From NCBI GenBank assembly GCA_029861865.1, contig JAOTYL010000004.1:186001-250000 (forward strand): 64,000 bases of DNA, given 5' to 3'. The position numbers were made by a program, and so were the translations under genes. Source of the stretch: Myxococcales bacterium. GTDB taxonomy: Bacteria; Myxococcota_A; Polyangia; Polyangiales; Houyiibacteriaceae. A model generated the notes under the pieces. That model was not told where the DNA came from. It made no database searches and saw only the letters and a list, made by a program, of their open reading frames with translations. Of the stretch, positions 41,499-50,142 are shown one piece after another. Within the stretch, counting starts at the first letter, position 1; every line of letters begins with the position of its first letter.

Positions 41499-42374
41499 AT
41501 GGGCAGGACGACCCTGGTGGTAGGCGGCAGTGGCATGCTCGGTGAGCCGGTCGCACGGCGGCTCGCCGCCGAAGGTCATGAAGTTCGCATCCTTTCGCGC
41601 AATCCCGAGCGGACGCGGGCCAAGCTCGGCGAGCAGTTCGAGTATGTGCAAGGCGATGTCGAAAATGCGGACTCGCTTCGTCGCGCGCTCGAGGGCTGTA
41701 CCGGTGTGCATGTGAATCTGATGGGCGGTCCGCGAGCGGAGGACTTCGATCGGGTGGAGCACCTCGGAACCAAGCGGATTGCCGACCTGGCGGCTCGGGC
41801 AAATGTCGAGCGCCTCACCTATCTATCGGGTGCTCCGGTTGCAGGAGAGCACTGGGAGGACCCGGCGACCAAGGCGAAATCGCTTGCCGAAAAAGCGATC
41901 CAGCAAAGCGGTGTGCCCTACACGATCTTCCGGGTGACTTGGTTGATGGAGTCGCTCGAGCTCTTCATTCGGGGCAAGAACGCGATCATCATCGGCACGC
42001 AGGCCCACCCCGTTCGTTGGGTCGCCGCCGATGACTATGCGAAGCTGGTCGCCCGTGCCTACGAGCTTCCCGAAGCGGCGAACAAGACCTTCTTCGTGGT
42101 CGGGCCGGAAGGGTACGGCAAGGGCGACGCGATGCGCCTCTACATCGAGATCGCCCGACCTGAGCTCAAGCTCCGTTTCATGCCGGTGTGGCTCATGAAA
42201 ACCATTGCAGCCCTCTCGTTCAACCGGCAGCTCTTTGCAGATGTCGGTCGAATGGCATTCTACGACACCATCGGTGACGATTTCGGCGATCCGACCGAAT
42301 CGAAACGGATCCTCGGCACGCCCACCACGACCCTGCGCCAATGGTGCGAGCAACAGGCGGCAAAAAGGCGGTAG
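41499..42374 (+). CDS. NAD(P)-binding epimerase/NmrA-like protein
   Basis: From ATG 41499 the 291-residue product starts with MGRTTLVVGGSGMLGEPVARRL, a GxxGxxG Rossmann site of atypical short-chain dehydrogenases. The blocks YVQGDVENADSLRRAL, RLTYLSGAPV and YTIFRVTWLMESL follow, as in NmrA/SDR-a5 members. The usual YxxxK pair is not seen, so it may bind rather than convert its cofactor, or act on quinones or lipids. It stands alone on the strand, 61 bases after the protease. Confidence 0.78.
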   Translation: MGRTTLVVGGSGMLGEPVARRLAAEGHEVRILSRNPERTRAKLGEQFEYVQGDVENADSLRRALEGCTGVHVNLMGGPRAEDFDRVEHLGTKRIADLAARANVERLTYLSGAPVAGEHWEDPATKAKSLAEKAIQQSGVPYTIFRVTWLMESLELFIRGKNAIIIGTQAHPVRWVAADDYAKLVARAYELPEAANKTFFVVGPEGYGKGDAMRLYIEIARPELKLRFMPVWLMKTIAALSFNRQLFADVGRMAFYDTIGDDFGDPTESKRILGTPTTTLRQWCEQQAAKRR

Positions 42375-42421
42375 CTTGGCCGAGCCTTGCCAAAATCCAC
42401 AAAAGATCCCAATCTCTCCCG

Positions 42422-43555
42422 ATGCGCTTTTTCCCGTTTGGCTTGGCTGTCTTGATCGCGCTTTCCGGATGCGGCGAGGCGGTTGAAGCAACCAGCGATG
42501 GCACCGGTGGCACCGGTGACGCAGGCGGGGCTGGTGGCGGTTCGGGTGGGGTAGGAGGCTCGGGTGGCTCAGGTGGAGCCGCTCCGTTCGTGGCCGACTT
42601 GAGCCACACTTTTTCGCCGGTGTTCGTCGATTCCGGGCGCGAGATTTTCGGTGTATGCCAGAGTTGGACCTTGAACAACGAAGAGCCCTTGTACGTGCAG
42701 GGGGTCCGCCAAACCAATGAAGGAGCATGGCATCATTCCGTTTGGACGTATGCTACCGAAGGGGTCTTCGATGGGCCAGACGGAAACTGGAGCTGCTACC
42801 AGCGCGGATACAACGCGCAGTCCGCTGCTGAAGCCGGGGGAATCATCTTCAACCAATCCACGCAGGCCTTCACGGAAATTCAAGCATTCGCCGAAGGTGC
42901 CGTCGTCGTGCTCCCGCCTCGCAGTCGAATCATCGGGAACATCCATCTTCTCAATGTTTCCGCGAGCCCGATCGATACGACGCTGACGATGGAGCTGGAC
43001 ACAATCCCCGCGGAAGAGGTCACAGTGCGCCTCCGACCCATCAGCCTGCGGAACACGCAGATCGCAGCTCAGCCCGGGTTTGAGTCGCGTTTCTCGGTAT
43101 CTTGCAACCTGAGCGACCTGTTCACGAGCATCTTACAAGTGGGCGAAATGCCGAGCTACAACATGTACTATGTGCTCGGACACTATCACGGATGGGGCAA
43201 CTACTTCAGTTTCAACTTCGTCAACCCTGACGAGAGCGAGCGAACGATCGTCGAGTTCAGCAGCCAGCCTGGCGACGTGCTCGGAGTGAAGCTCGATCCT
43301 CCGCTAGGCTCGCAGGGCGCCGTTGGGCTGCGCCTAACCTGTGGCTACAACAATACGGGCGACAAAGTCTTGACGTGGGGTATCGGGGATCTCGAGATGT
43401 GCGCAGCGTACGCCTATATCGATGCTGACCTAGCGTTTGAAGCATTTCCGAGCGGCGACGACGCTCTAGTGCCTCTCGGCGAAGACGAAGAGAACCGTTT
43501 GCTGTACGACATGTCGGGATGCAGCGGTTTCGTGGCAAGTCCGTTCACCGATTGA
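42422..43555 (+). CDS. Lipoprotein resembling the C-terminal half of copper type II ascorbate-dependent monooxygenases
   Basis: ATG 42422 opens a lipoprotein signal (LSGCGEA) followed by a Gly-rich linker. In the 377-residue product I see pieces like PHM/dopamine-beta-monooxygenase C-terminal domains: HYHGWGNYFSFNF and, most telling, GDLEMCAAYAYI, where the family has a Met copper ligand in an EMC motif. VLGHYHGW would give the His-x-His pair. The N-terminal copper domain seems replaced by unrelated sequence. Membership is tentative; an unknown secreted binding protein is the alternative. Confidence 0.55.
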   Translation: MRFFPFGLAVLIALSGCGEAVEATSDGTGGTGDAGGAGGGSGGVGGSGGSGGAAPFVADLSHTFSPVFVDSGREIFGVCQSWTLNNEEPLYVQGVRQTNEGAWHHSVWTYATEGVFDGPDGNWSCYQRGYNAQSAAEAGGIIFNQSTQAFTEIQAFAEGAVVVLPPRSRIIGNIHLLNVSASPIDTTLTMELDTIPAEEVTVRLRPISLRNTQIAAQPGFESRFSVSCNLSDLFTSILQVGEMPSYNMYYVLGHYHGWGNYFSFNFVNPDESERTIVEFSSQPGDVLGVKLDPPLGSQGAVGLRLTCGYNNTGDKVLTWGIGDLEMCAAYAYIDADLAFEAFPSGDDALVPLGEDEENRLLYDMSGCSGFVASPFTD

Positions 43556-43570
43556 GCTGCTGTCGGGCGG

Positions 43571-44419
43571 TCAAGGGGCGCGGCGACTCCAGTACGCGGC
43601 GTGCGCCAACCCAAGCAGAATGAGTACCAGCGAGTAGGCCAACACTGCAAGGACGACAGGAGTGCCGGCAAAGCTGTCGGTGGCGATCAGGAGGCCGATC
43701 CCTAGGTTTCGGACGCCGGTGCCCATACCGATCGCGCGCCGAGTGTCCGTGCCCGGACCGCCAAGGGCATAACCGACGGCCAACGGAATCTCGGTGCTCA
43801 GGATCATCGCTGAAAATACGATGACGCCAAGCGCTGAGAGCTCCTCGTGCTGATCGGAGAAGATAAGCACGACCGCCACAACCAGAATGACCAGCGAGCT
43901 CACGTTCACCGGCCGCAACAACCGCGCCGCCAGCTTGGGTGCAAACTCGTGAATCGCGAGCCCGATAGCCAATGGCGCAAACACCGTGATCAGCAGAGAA
44001 ACGATGATCGCCCCGACGTCGAACTCCACTTCGCCAGCTCCAGGCAACATCGTGAAGAGCAATCGGCAGAGCGGTGGCGTCAAGAAGACCGCCAAAACGC
44101 AAAAGATCACCATATGGCCCGCTGCGACGTGCACATTGCCTTTGCCGATGCCGACGAACGCAGGCGCCATCGGTGCGAAAGGGGCTGCCGCCATCAGCAT
44201 CATGCCGATCGAGACGTCCGTCGGGAGCTCGAAGATCAGCGCGATGCCGAGGATCGCGAGTGGGGCGATCACGAAGTTTGCCAAGAGCGAACGCGCGACC
44301 ATCCCGGGGTTCCGGGTTGCAGCGACGATTTCGCTGAAATTGACCCGGAGCCCCACCCCCAGCACCAAGCCAAAAACCGTGATCACGGTCAGCGGGCGTA
44401 TCAATGCGTCAACGGACAT
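43571..44419 (-). CDS. BASS-family sodium-dependent transporter
   Basis: The 282-residue protein has eight or nine hydrophobic helices in the pattern of bile acid:sodium symporters: FGLVLGVGLRVNFSEI, AAAPFAPMAPAFVGIGKGNV at the discontinuous helix, and GTGVRNLGIGLLIAT near the end, where the family has its second crossover helix. These carry organic anions with sodium. The gene is convergent with the preceding lipoprotein (15 bases) and divergent from the diiron protein gene. The substrate cannot be told. Confidence 0.8.
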   Translation of the reverse strand: MSVDALIRPLTVITVFGLVLGVGLRVNFSEIVAATRNPGMVARSLLANFVIAPLAILGIALIFELPTDVSIGMMLMAAAPFAPMAPAFVGIGKGNVHVAAGHMVIFCVLAVFLTPPLCRLLFTMLPGAGEVEFDVGAIIVSLLITVFAPLAIGLAIHEFAPKLAARLLRPVNVSSLVILVVAVVLIFSDQHEELSALGVIVFSAMILSTEIPLAVGYALGGPGTDTRRAIGMGTGVRNLGIGLLIATDSFAGTPVVLAVLAYSLVLILLGLAHAAYWSRRAP

Positions 44420-44541
44420 CGCTACGCTTCTTACCCGAGATTCACCGTGTTTAGAAGGACAGCGCCTCGCGTTAACCCATGCGGATCGCGAGTGCCTCTT
44501 ACTTTGACGAACGATCGACTCTAAGGTCCGGATACATTCCT

Positions 44542-45213
44542 ATGCCGTTGGTGTCACCGATCATGAACAAGCACCCAGCCTTGAGCGAAGCGCAGAGAGA
44601 GACGTTGGCGGAGGCCCGTCGTCCATACGGCGGCCTGGCGCGTCTGCTCTTCTTCACGATGGATCTGGTCTATGGACGCAAGCGCACACTGTCGAAGTTC
44701 AAAGTGCTCGAGGTGGTCGCGCGGGTGCCCTATCAAGCATGGGAGCACGTGGCGTACATTGCATTGACCCACAAGCATGGAGCGCCGGATTTCGCACGTA
44801 GGATCTTCGAGTTCGTACAAGAAGCACGCCATCAACAAGACAACGAACAGTGGCATCTGCTCATCTTGGAAGAGCTCGTGCAGCGGAAGGGCATCCGGGA
44901 GGGCTTCGTTCGCTACCGGATCTTTCCGCAGCTTCTCGCGTTCTTCTACTATCACGTCAGCTGGTTGCTTTACGTGATCCGTCCCGGGCTCAGCTATCGG
45001 CTCAACGCAGATTTCGAAGACCACGCCGAGCACGAATACATGGAGTTCGTTCGCGAGCATCCCGAGTTAGAGGACGAACCTTGGGAAAGCATCTTCGAAT
45101 CGGATTACGGATCACATGCGTCCCTGGCCGATGTGCTCCGTCAAATCGGGCTGGACGAGCGTCACCACAAAGAGGAAAGCATCGCCCGGTTGCAAAGACC
45201 CCGTTTCGCGTAA
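44542..45213 (+). CDS. Alternative-oxidase-like diiron protein
   Basis: The 223-residue product shows three carboxylate/histidine helices in the order of the alternative ubiquinol oxidase: EARHQQDNEQWHLLILEEL, FEDHAEHEYMEFV and GLDERHHKEESIA, corresponding to ExxH-type iron-ligand motifs. Hydrophobic helices (LLAFFYYHVSWLLYVI) lie between them, fitting monotopic membrane binding. Alternative oxidases pass electrons from quinol to oxygen without pumping protons. The start is uncertain: ATG 44542, 44563 or 44479. It is a short form; an AOX-related desaturase or hydroxylase is the alternative. Confidence 0.65.
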   Translation: MPLVSPIMNKHPALSEAQRETLAEARRPYGGLARLLFFTMDLVYGRKRTLSKFKVLEVVARVPYQAWEHVAYIALTHKHGAPDFARRIFEFVQEARHQQDNEQWHLLILEELVQRKGIREGFVRYRIFPQLLAFFYYHVSWLLYVIRPGLSYRLNADFEDHAEHEYMEFVREHPELEDEPWESIFESDYGSHASLADVLRQIGLDERHHKEESIARLQRPRFA

Positions 45214-45244
45214 GCGCGCTCTATGCGCGCGCGGACTGGCTCGG

Positions 45245-47242
45245 TCACGGTGTGACGATGTTGAAAGTGCCCGTCGGCTTGTCGAAGAGGCGGAAGAAGC
45301 CCACCAAGTCGAGCCGGCTCCCGTCGATGTCCAAGTCGTCGGAAAACAGTGTTTCCTTGAGGCCCGCCTTGCCAGTCACCATCATCAGATAGAAATCGTG
45401 CGTCATCTTCATCGACGCATTTGCATCGGGATGGGGGTCGCGCTTGTAGTGACGCAGAACCGAGTTCTTCAGCTCGAGGACATAGGTCTCGCCGAGGTCG
45501 GTGAAGATCAGGTTCACGATCAATTCCTTCCCCTCTGCCTTCGGCCCGTTCAAACGGGCGGCCATGCTGTCGAGGAATGCTTCCAAGGGTGCATGTTTGA
45601 TCATGTCCTTCGCGGAGGCCAGGTTGATGCCTGTTTCGGGGCCGCCGTGGCGGAGCTCGAAGGCGCCGTTGAGATACACATCGCGCCATGGACCCGACTC
45701 GGCCTGGTACCCGAGCTGGTCATAGGCCTTTGCGAGCAGGTCGCGCGCATCTTGGTTGTCGGGGTCCGCAAACACGAGGTGGTTGACGACCTCGGCAACC
45801 CATCGATACTCGCCTTTGTCGTATGCCGCCTGCGCCTTCTCCAACAGGTTAGCTGCGCCTCCTGCGAGCTCGACGTACTTCGCCCCCGCTTCAGCGGGCG
45901 GAAGCGGATCGAGGTTGGCGGGGTTCCCGTCGTACCAGCCGAAGTAGCGTTGATAAACCGCCTTCGAGTTGTGCTTGATCGTCCCGTAATAGCCGCGGTT
46001 CGGAAACGAGTTACGCATCGACTCGGGAAGCTCGAGCTCCTCCGCGATCTCCCGCGACGTCTGGCCGTGGAGGGCGAGACGTAGGGTCTGGTCGTGGATG
46101 TACTTGTACATGTCGCGCTGCTTTTCGAGGAAGTCGACGATGCGTTCGTTGCCCCAGATCGGCCAATGATGGCTTCCGAAATAGACCTCCGCGTCGCCGA
46201 AAAGGGCGATGATCTCGTCGATGTAACCGCTCCACTTGAGGGCATCGCGGTTTATCGCGCCCCGAAGCGTGTAGAGGTTGTGCATGTTGTGCGACACGAC
46301 TTCGGCGCCACAGAAAGTCTTCAAGTCGGGCAGGTAGAACGTGAGCTCCGACGGAGCCTCAGAGCCCGGCGCGTTTTGGAATACGAACTTCACACCGTCG
46401 ATCGTTAACTCCGTCGGTGTGTTCGTGATCGTCTCGTTGGGCGGTAGGATGCCGAAGGTGCCGTACGCCGGCCCCTTGCCCAGGCCGGAGCCAACGTGGC
46501 CTCGTTCGCCACGAGGCAATCGTGGTCCGAACATGAAGAGCGATCGCCGTGCCATCGTGACGCCAGCGATCATGTTTTCGCTGGTTGCCTCCTCGATGAA
46601 AAACTCCGGTGCGATGATCGGAACCTTGCGCTCCGCGACCTCTTCGGGGGAAATGACTCCGAGGATACCTCCGAAGTGATCGACGTGGCTATGGGTGTAG
46701 ATCACGGCAGACACGGGCTTGTCGCCCAGGTGCTCGCGCGCGAAGGCCATCGCTTTTGCTCCGGTCTCTTTGGCGGTGAGGGGATCGACGACGATCCAAC
46801 CGGTCTTGCCTTCGATCAGCGACATATTGGCGAGGTCGTACCCGCGAACTTGATAGACGCCCTTGGTGACCTCGAACAAGCCATGGATGTTGTTGAGCCG
46901 TTCCTGTCGCCAAAGGCTCGGGTTGACGCTGGGTGGCGGATCACCATCGATGAACCCGTAGGACTCCATGTCCCAGATCCGCGTGCCCTCGGCGGTGGAA
47001 ACGCGCAGCTCCGCATCTCTCGCGATCAGTCCCCGGTTCGCATCTTCGAAGTCCTGTTGGTCCGACAACGGCAAATTCTCGGCCACCGCGGCGTTGAGCG
47101 CGGCGGTGGTCGCGCTCGGCGACGTATTGCCTGCGACGTCCGGCGGAAGATCTTCGCCCTCGTAGGTTGGAGCTTGTTTCTTCTCAGCACACGCGCTGAG
47201 CGCAAGGGCGACGCCGATCGCGATGGTGATCAGACGCAGCAT
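45245..47242 (-). CDS. Alkyl sulfatase (metallo-beta-lactamase fold, SdsA/BDS1-type), lipoprotein
   Basis: The 665-residue protein begins with a lipobox (LALSACAEK). The metallo-beta-lactamase site THSHVDHFGG is near residue 183, followed by a second His in GAEVVSHNMHNL and YFGSHHWPIWG, all typical of alkyl sulfatases that hydrolyse dodecyl and similar sulfate esters. The dimerisation domain (about 400-530) and a C-terminal SCP2-like lipid-binding domain (about 540-660) complete the family layout at normal length. The lipid anchor places it outside the inner membrane. It is preceded 12 bases upstream by a channel gene on the same strand. Confidence 0.87.
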   Translation of the reverse strand: MLRLITIAIGVALALSACAEKKQAPTYEGEDLPPDVAGNTSPSATTAALNAAVAENLPLSDQQDFEDANRGLIARDAELRVSTAEGTRIWDMESYGFIDGDPPPSVNPSLWRQERLNNIHGLFEVTKGVYQVRGYDLANMSLIEGKTGWIVVDPLTAKETGAKAMAFAREHLGDKPVSAVIYTHSHVDHFGGILGVISPEEVAERKVPIIAPEFFIEEATSENMIAGVTMARRSLFMFGPRLPRGERGHVGSGLGKGPAYGTFGILPPNETITNTPTELTIDGVKFVFQNAPGSEAPSELTFYLPDLKTFCGAEVVSHNMHNLYTLRGAINRDALKWSGYIDEIIALFGDAEVYFGSHHWPIWGNERIVDFLEKQRDMYKYIHDQTLRLALHGQTSREIAEELELPESMRNSFPNRGYYGTIKHNSKAVYQRYFGWYDGNPANLDPLPPAEAGAKYVELAGGAANLLEKAQAAYDKGEYRWVAEVVNHLVFADPDNQDARDLLAKAYDQLGYQAESGPWRDVYLNGAFELRHGGPETGINLASAKDMIKHAPLEAFLDSMAARLNGPKAEGKELIVNLIFTDLGETYVLELKNSVLRHYKRDPHPDANASMKMTHDFYLMMVTGKAGLKETLFSDDLDIDGSRLDLVGFFRLFDKPTGTFNIVTP

Positions 47243-47254
47243 CTTATCGCTCTC

Positions 47255-48760
47255 CTATCTTTCTCGGTCGGAGTTCAGCTTATTCCGCCATTCGCGGACC
47301 TGTTCGGCGGCGGCTTCGCGGCCTCCGAGCCCGAAGGCCAACGCAAACGTCACGCCAAGCGCGCCTAGAGTCACGGCGAACCCGGTGGTGATGATCTCGT
47401 TTGCGAGCCCAAACTGTCGAAGGCCCATCGCGCCAGCCAAAATCAGGATCGCGACCCGGGCGATGACAGCAATGAGACGGTTTTGCTGGATGTGCGTCCC
47501 CTCGATGGCATTGGCTGCTGCCTTACTGAGGTAGAGGCCTAGCGCGAAGATCGCCAGGCCCAAAAGAATGCGTCCGCCGAGAACCAAGAGCTCGGCCGTG
47601 AGGTCCGCAAGGCTCGTGAAGCCGAGAAGGCCCGCTGCTTCGATGAAGGCGAATAGCATGATCGCGATCATGACGATGTCGCCCCCAACCGCTGAGGGCT
47701 TGCGTTTTGCTTCCGCGGCGCCGGCCTGAGCGATGCCGAGCTTGACCAGGATGTTGTCGAAGCCCGCGCTATCGAGGAGGTTGGTCACCAACTCCGCCAA
47801 GACGCGGCCGATGAAATACGAGATCACGAGGACTACGCCGGCGCCGAACACGGCGGGCAGGGCGTTCAGCAAAGCCGCCAGCATCTGGCTTGCAGGTCTC
47901 GTCACTGCCTCGACCCCGAGCGCATCGAGCGCCATGATCGCGACCGGGATGATGATCAGAATGTGCACGACCACACCGAGAAGATCGCTGAGCCTGTTCT
48001 TTCCGAGCGCCTTTTGGACGCCGACGCGGTCGCTTAGGCGATCGATGCCAGCCGCGGACGTCAAGTTGGCCACGATCCGTTGAACGAGCTTTGCGACGAA
48101 CCAACCGATCAGGAAGATCGCTGCGGCCGCGAGCAGATTGGGAAGGAATCCCAGAATCTTGGCGAACATCACCTCGACCGGTTCGAGCAGGCCCTCGAGC
48201 TTCAAGGCACCGAGCGCGGCCGGAAGGAACAGAAGAAACACCAGCCAGTAGACCGCATCGCCGAACGTTTTTGACGGGGGTGTACGCTCGGGCAGCTCGG
48301 CCTCACGGAGCTCCTTGTTGATCGTTTCGTCGAGTGCGGTCTTGCTCAGCGCGGTGACGACCAGGTAACGGAGAATTCGAGCGACGATCCATGCCGCGAC
48401 CATGATGATGGCGGCGCCTGCCGCGTTGGGCAGATAGCCGAGGACCTTGCCGACAAGCTCGTTCAGGGGTTCTGCCACGCCTCCGAGCTGCACGTAATGA
48501 AGAACGGCCACCAAGGTGATCAAGAGGCCGATCCAATATGCAACCGTCCCGGCGGTCTTGGCGAGGTTGAGCTCGAGTGCCTCGTCGTCTCGTGCAAGAA
48601 GATCCGAGATGCGTTTGTCCGCTCCGGTGCGCCTGATGAGGCTGGTCACCGCCCAGCCAAGAATGTGCGACAACACCCAGCCGACGAAAAGAATCAGAAC
48701 CGGTAATACGTAGCCCTTGTATGCGCCGATCTGCTCCCAGATTTGCTCGAATACCTCCAC
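47255..48760 (-). CDS. MscS-like mechanosensitive channel family protein with TM-helix repeats
   Basis: The 501-residue protein has about ten hydrophobic helices made of repeated units with the pattern LPNAAGAAIIMVAAWIVARIL, LPNLLAAAAIFLIGWFVAKLV and LPAVFGAGVVLVISYFIGRVL, the conserved TM helix of cyanobacterial-type MscS relatives. A C-terminal glycine-rich helix (AVTLGALGVTFALAFGLGGREAA) resembles the pore lining. It likely gates on membrane tension or carries ions. It overlaps nothing but is 12 bases from the alkyl sulfatase, so they may be co-transcribed. Confidence 0.82.
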   Translation of the reverse strand: MEVFEQIWEQIGAYKGYVLPVLILFVGWVLSHILGWAVTSLIRRTGADKRISDLLARDDEALELNLAKTAGTVAYWIGLLITLVAVLHYVQLGGVAEPLNELVGKVLGYLPNAAGAAIIMVAAWIVARILRYLVVTALSKTALDETINKELREAELPERTPPSKTFGDAVYWLVFLLFLPAALGALKLEGLLEPVEVMFAKILGFLPNLLAAAAIFLIGWFVAKLVQRIVANLTSAAGIDRLSDRVGVQKALGKNRLSDLLGVVVHILIIIPVAIMALDALGVEAVTRPASQMLAALLNALPAVFGAGVVLVISYFIGRVLAELVTNLLDSAGFDNILVKLGIAQAGAAEAKRKPSAVGGDIVMIAIMLFAFIEAAGLLGFTSLADLTAELLVLGGRILLGLAIFALGLYLSKAAANAIEGTHIQQNRLIAVIARVAILILAGAMGLRQFGLANEIITTGFAVTLGALGVTFALAFGLGGREAAAEQVREWRNKLNSDRER

Positions 48761-48910
48761 AACATCCTCCCTCTCTGTGAGGCTCCATACAATTACTGGT
48801 TGGGGCCCCGCGGAAAGCCGAGGCTATACCATCCGGCCGCGCTTTGTAACGCTCCGCAGCTCAATTTTTTTAGCTTAACGAGGAGCTCCAAGGATCATAA
48901 ACTCGCCGGC

Positions 48911-50077
48911 ATGTCTAAATCCAAACTCGCGTTCCTTCTCACTCTCGGTTTCCTTCTGAGCTGCTCCGATGGCGGCGGTGACACCCTGTCGGGTGAGAGT
49001 CTCGACATCGTGCCGCCTACAGGTGGCGAATGCGCCACCGATGATTGCGGCGATCGTTGTGGCGACTGGCAAATGGGACAAGATGCAGAGTCGTACGGCT
49101 GCGTCTTGGACTGTCCCCGAGGTGGCTCGACGGCACCGATCGCCGTGCACTTCGAGTGCAACGAGGTCCACATCGTGTCGTGCAAAGAGCTCTCCAATGT
49201 CGTCGTCGAGTACGCCGACGGTGAGCACATGAAGTACGACGGGCTCGAAGGTCATCACGGCACGTTTGGAGCCGGGGAGCTAGAGATCGTCAGGGTCTGG
49301 GTGAAGGCCGGTAACAATGCGAGCGGCGACGGTCCGGGCTACGGTGAGCGGTTCGAGTCCGACGCTGAGGGTTGCGACGGCAACGGCGGAACCGGTGGCA
49401 CGGGCGGCACGGGCGCGACGGACGGAACCGGTGGCACGGGCGGCACGGGCGCGACCGGCGGAACCGGCGGCAAAGGTGGCATGGCTGGCACGGGCGGCAT
49501 GGGCGGCAACGGCGCGACGGGCGGTACCGGAGCGACCGGTGGCACAGGTGGGGCCGGTGGTGCTGCTGGCAACGGCGGCACGGGTGGCGATGACTGCCGT
49601 GGCGACGACTGTGACTGTGATCCCGATTTGGATTGTCCGAGGGGTGGCTCTGTCGGGTATATCGAAGTCGAGTTCGAGTGCCACGAAGTGCACGTCTCTT
49701 CTTGCAAGGACATCTCCAACATCGTCCTCGAGTTCGAGGACGGCGAGCATCGCAAGTTTGATGGCTTGAAGGGCCACTGCGCGACCCTTGGCGTGGGCGA
49801 CCGGGAAATCGTCGGCGTCTGGGTGAAGGCCGGCAACAACAAGAGCGGTGACGGTCCAGGTTACGGCGAGCGCTTCGATTCCGACGCGGACTGCGACGGC
49901 ACGGGCGGCACCGGTGGCACCGGGGCAGCAGGCGGAACCGGCGGCAAAGGTGGCATGGCTGGAACCGGGGGTACTGGCGGCACCGGTGCAACGGGCGGCA
50001 CCGGCGCAACGGGCGGCACCGGTGCAACGGGTGGAACCGGCGCAAAGGGTGGAACCGGCGGCATCGTTGTCTACTGA
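48911..50077 (+). CDS. Lipoprotein with two copies of a Cys-rich domain and Gly/Thr linkers
   Basis: ATG 48911 starts a lipoprotein signal (FLLSCSDGG). The 388-residue product has two homologous units of about 80 residues: LDCPRGGS-I-V-FECNEVHIVSCKELSNVVVEYADGEH, ending GPGYGERFESDA, at about residues 65-155 and 240-320. After each comes a long G-G-T-G/A-T repeat. A SCKxxSNVVLEF-EDG segment recurs in other myxobacterial lipoproteins. The function is unknown; it is likely a surface protein with flexible stalks. Confidence 0.65.
   Translation: MSKSKLAFLLTLGFLLSCSDGGGDTLSGESLDIVPPTGGECATDDCGDRCGDWQMGQDAESYGCVLDCPRGGSTAPIAVHFECNEVHIVSCKELSNVVVEYADGEHMKYDGLEGHHGTFGAGELEIVRVWVKAGNNASGDGPGYGERFESDAEGCDGNGGTGGTGGTGATDGTGGTGGTGATGGTGGKGGMAGTGGMGGNGATGGTGATGGTGGAGGAAGNGGTGGDDCRGDDCDCDPDLDCPRGGSVGYIEVEFECHEVHVSSCKDISNIVLEFEDGEHRKFDGLKGHCATLGVGDREIVGVWVKAGNNKSGDGPGYGERFDSDADCDGTGGTGGTGAAGGTGGKGGMAGTGGTGGTGATGGTGATGGTGATGGTGAKGGTGGIVVY
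49378..50073 (+). repeat. Two GGCACCGGT-type low-complexity linkers
   Basis: Runs of 9-base units encoding Gly-Gly-Thr or Gly-Ala-Thr lie at 49378-49592 and 49892-50073, flanking the second Cys-rich unit. They encode the flexible stalks. Confidence 0.7.
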
Positions 50078-50142
50078 GGTACACCAACCTACATGACCTC
50101 CTAAATTTGGGGGAGGCCCTTGCCTTTCGCTATCCTGTTGGG

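Noticed and set aside
49378-50073. Glycine-threonine repeats as a possible tandem-repeat locus of the CRISPR or VNTR type outside coding sequence
   Set aside because: They are in frame within a lipoprotein and encode its flexible linkers.
50107-50142. TTG start upstream of the Cys-rich lipoprotein at 50143
   Set aside because: It would place non-signal residues before a clean lipobox signal.
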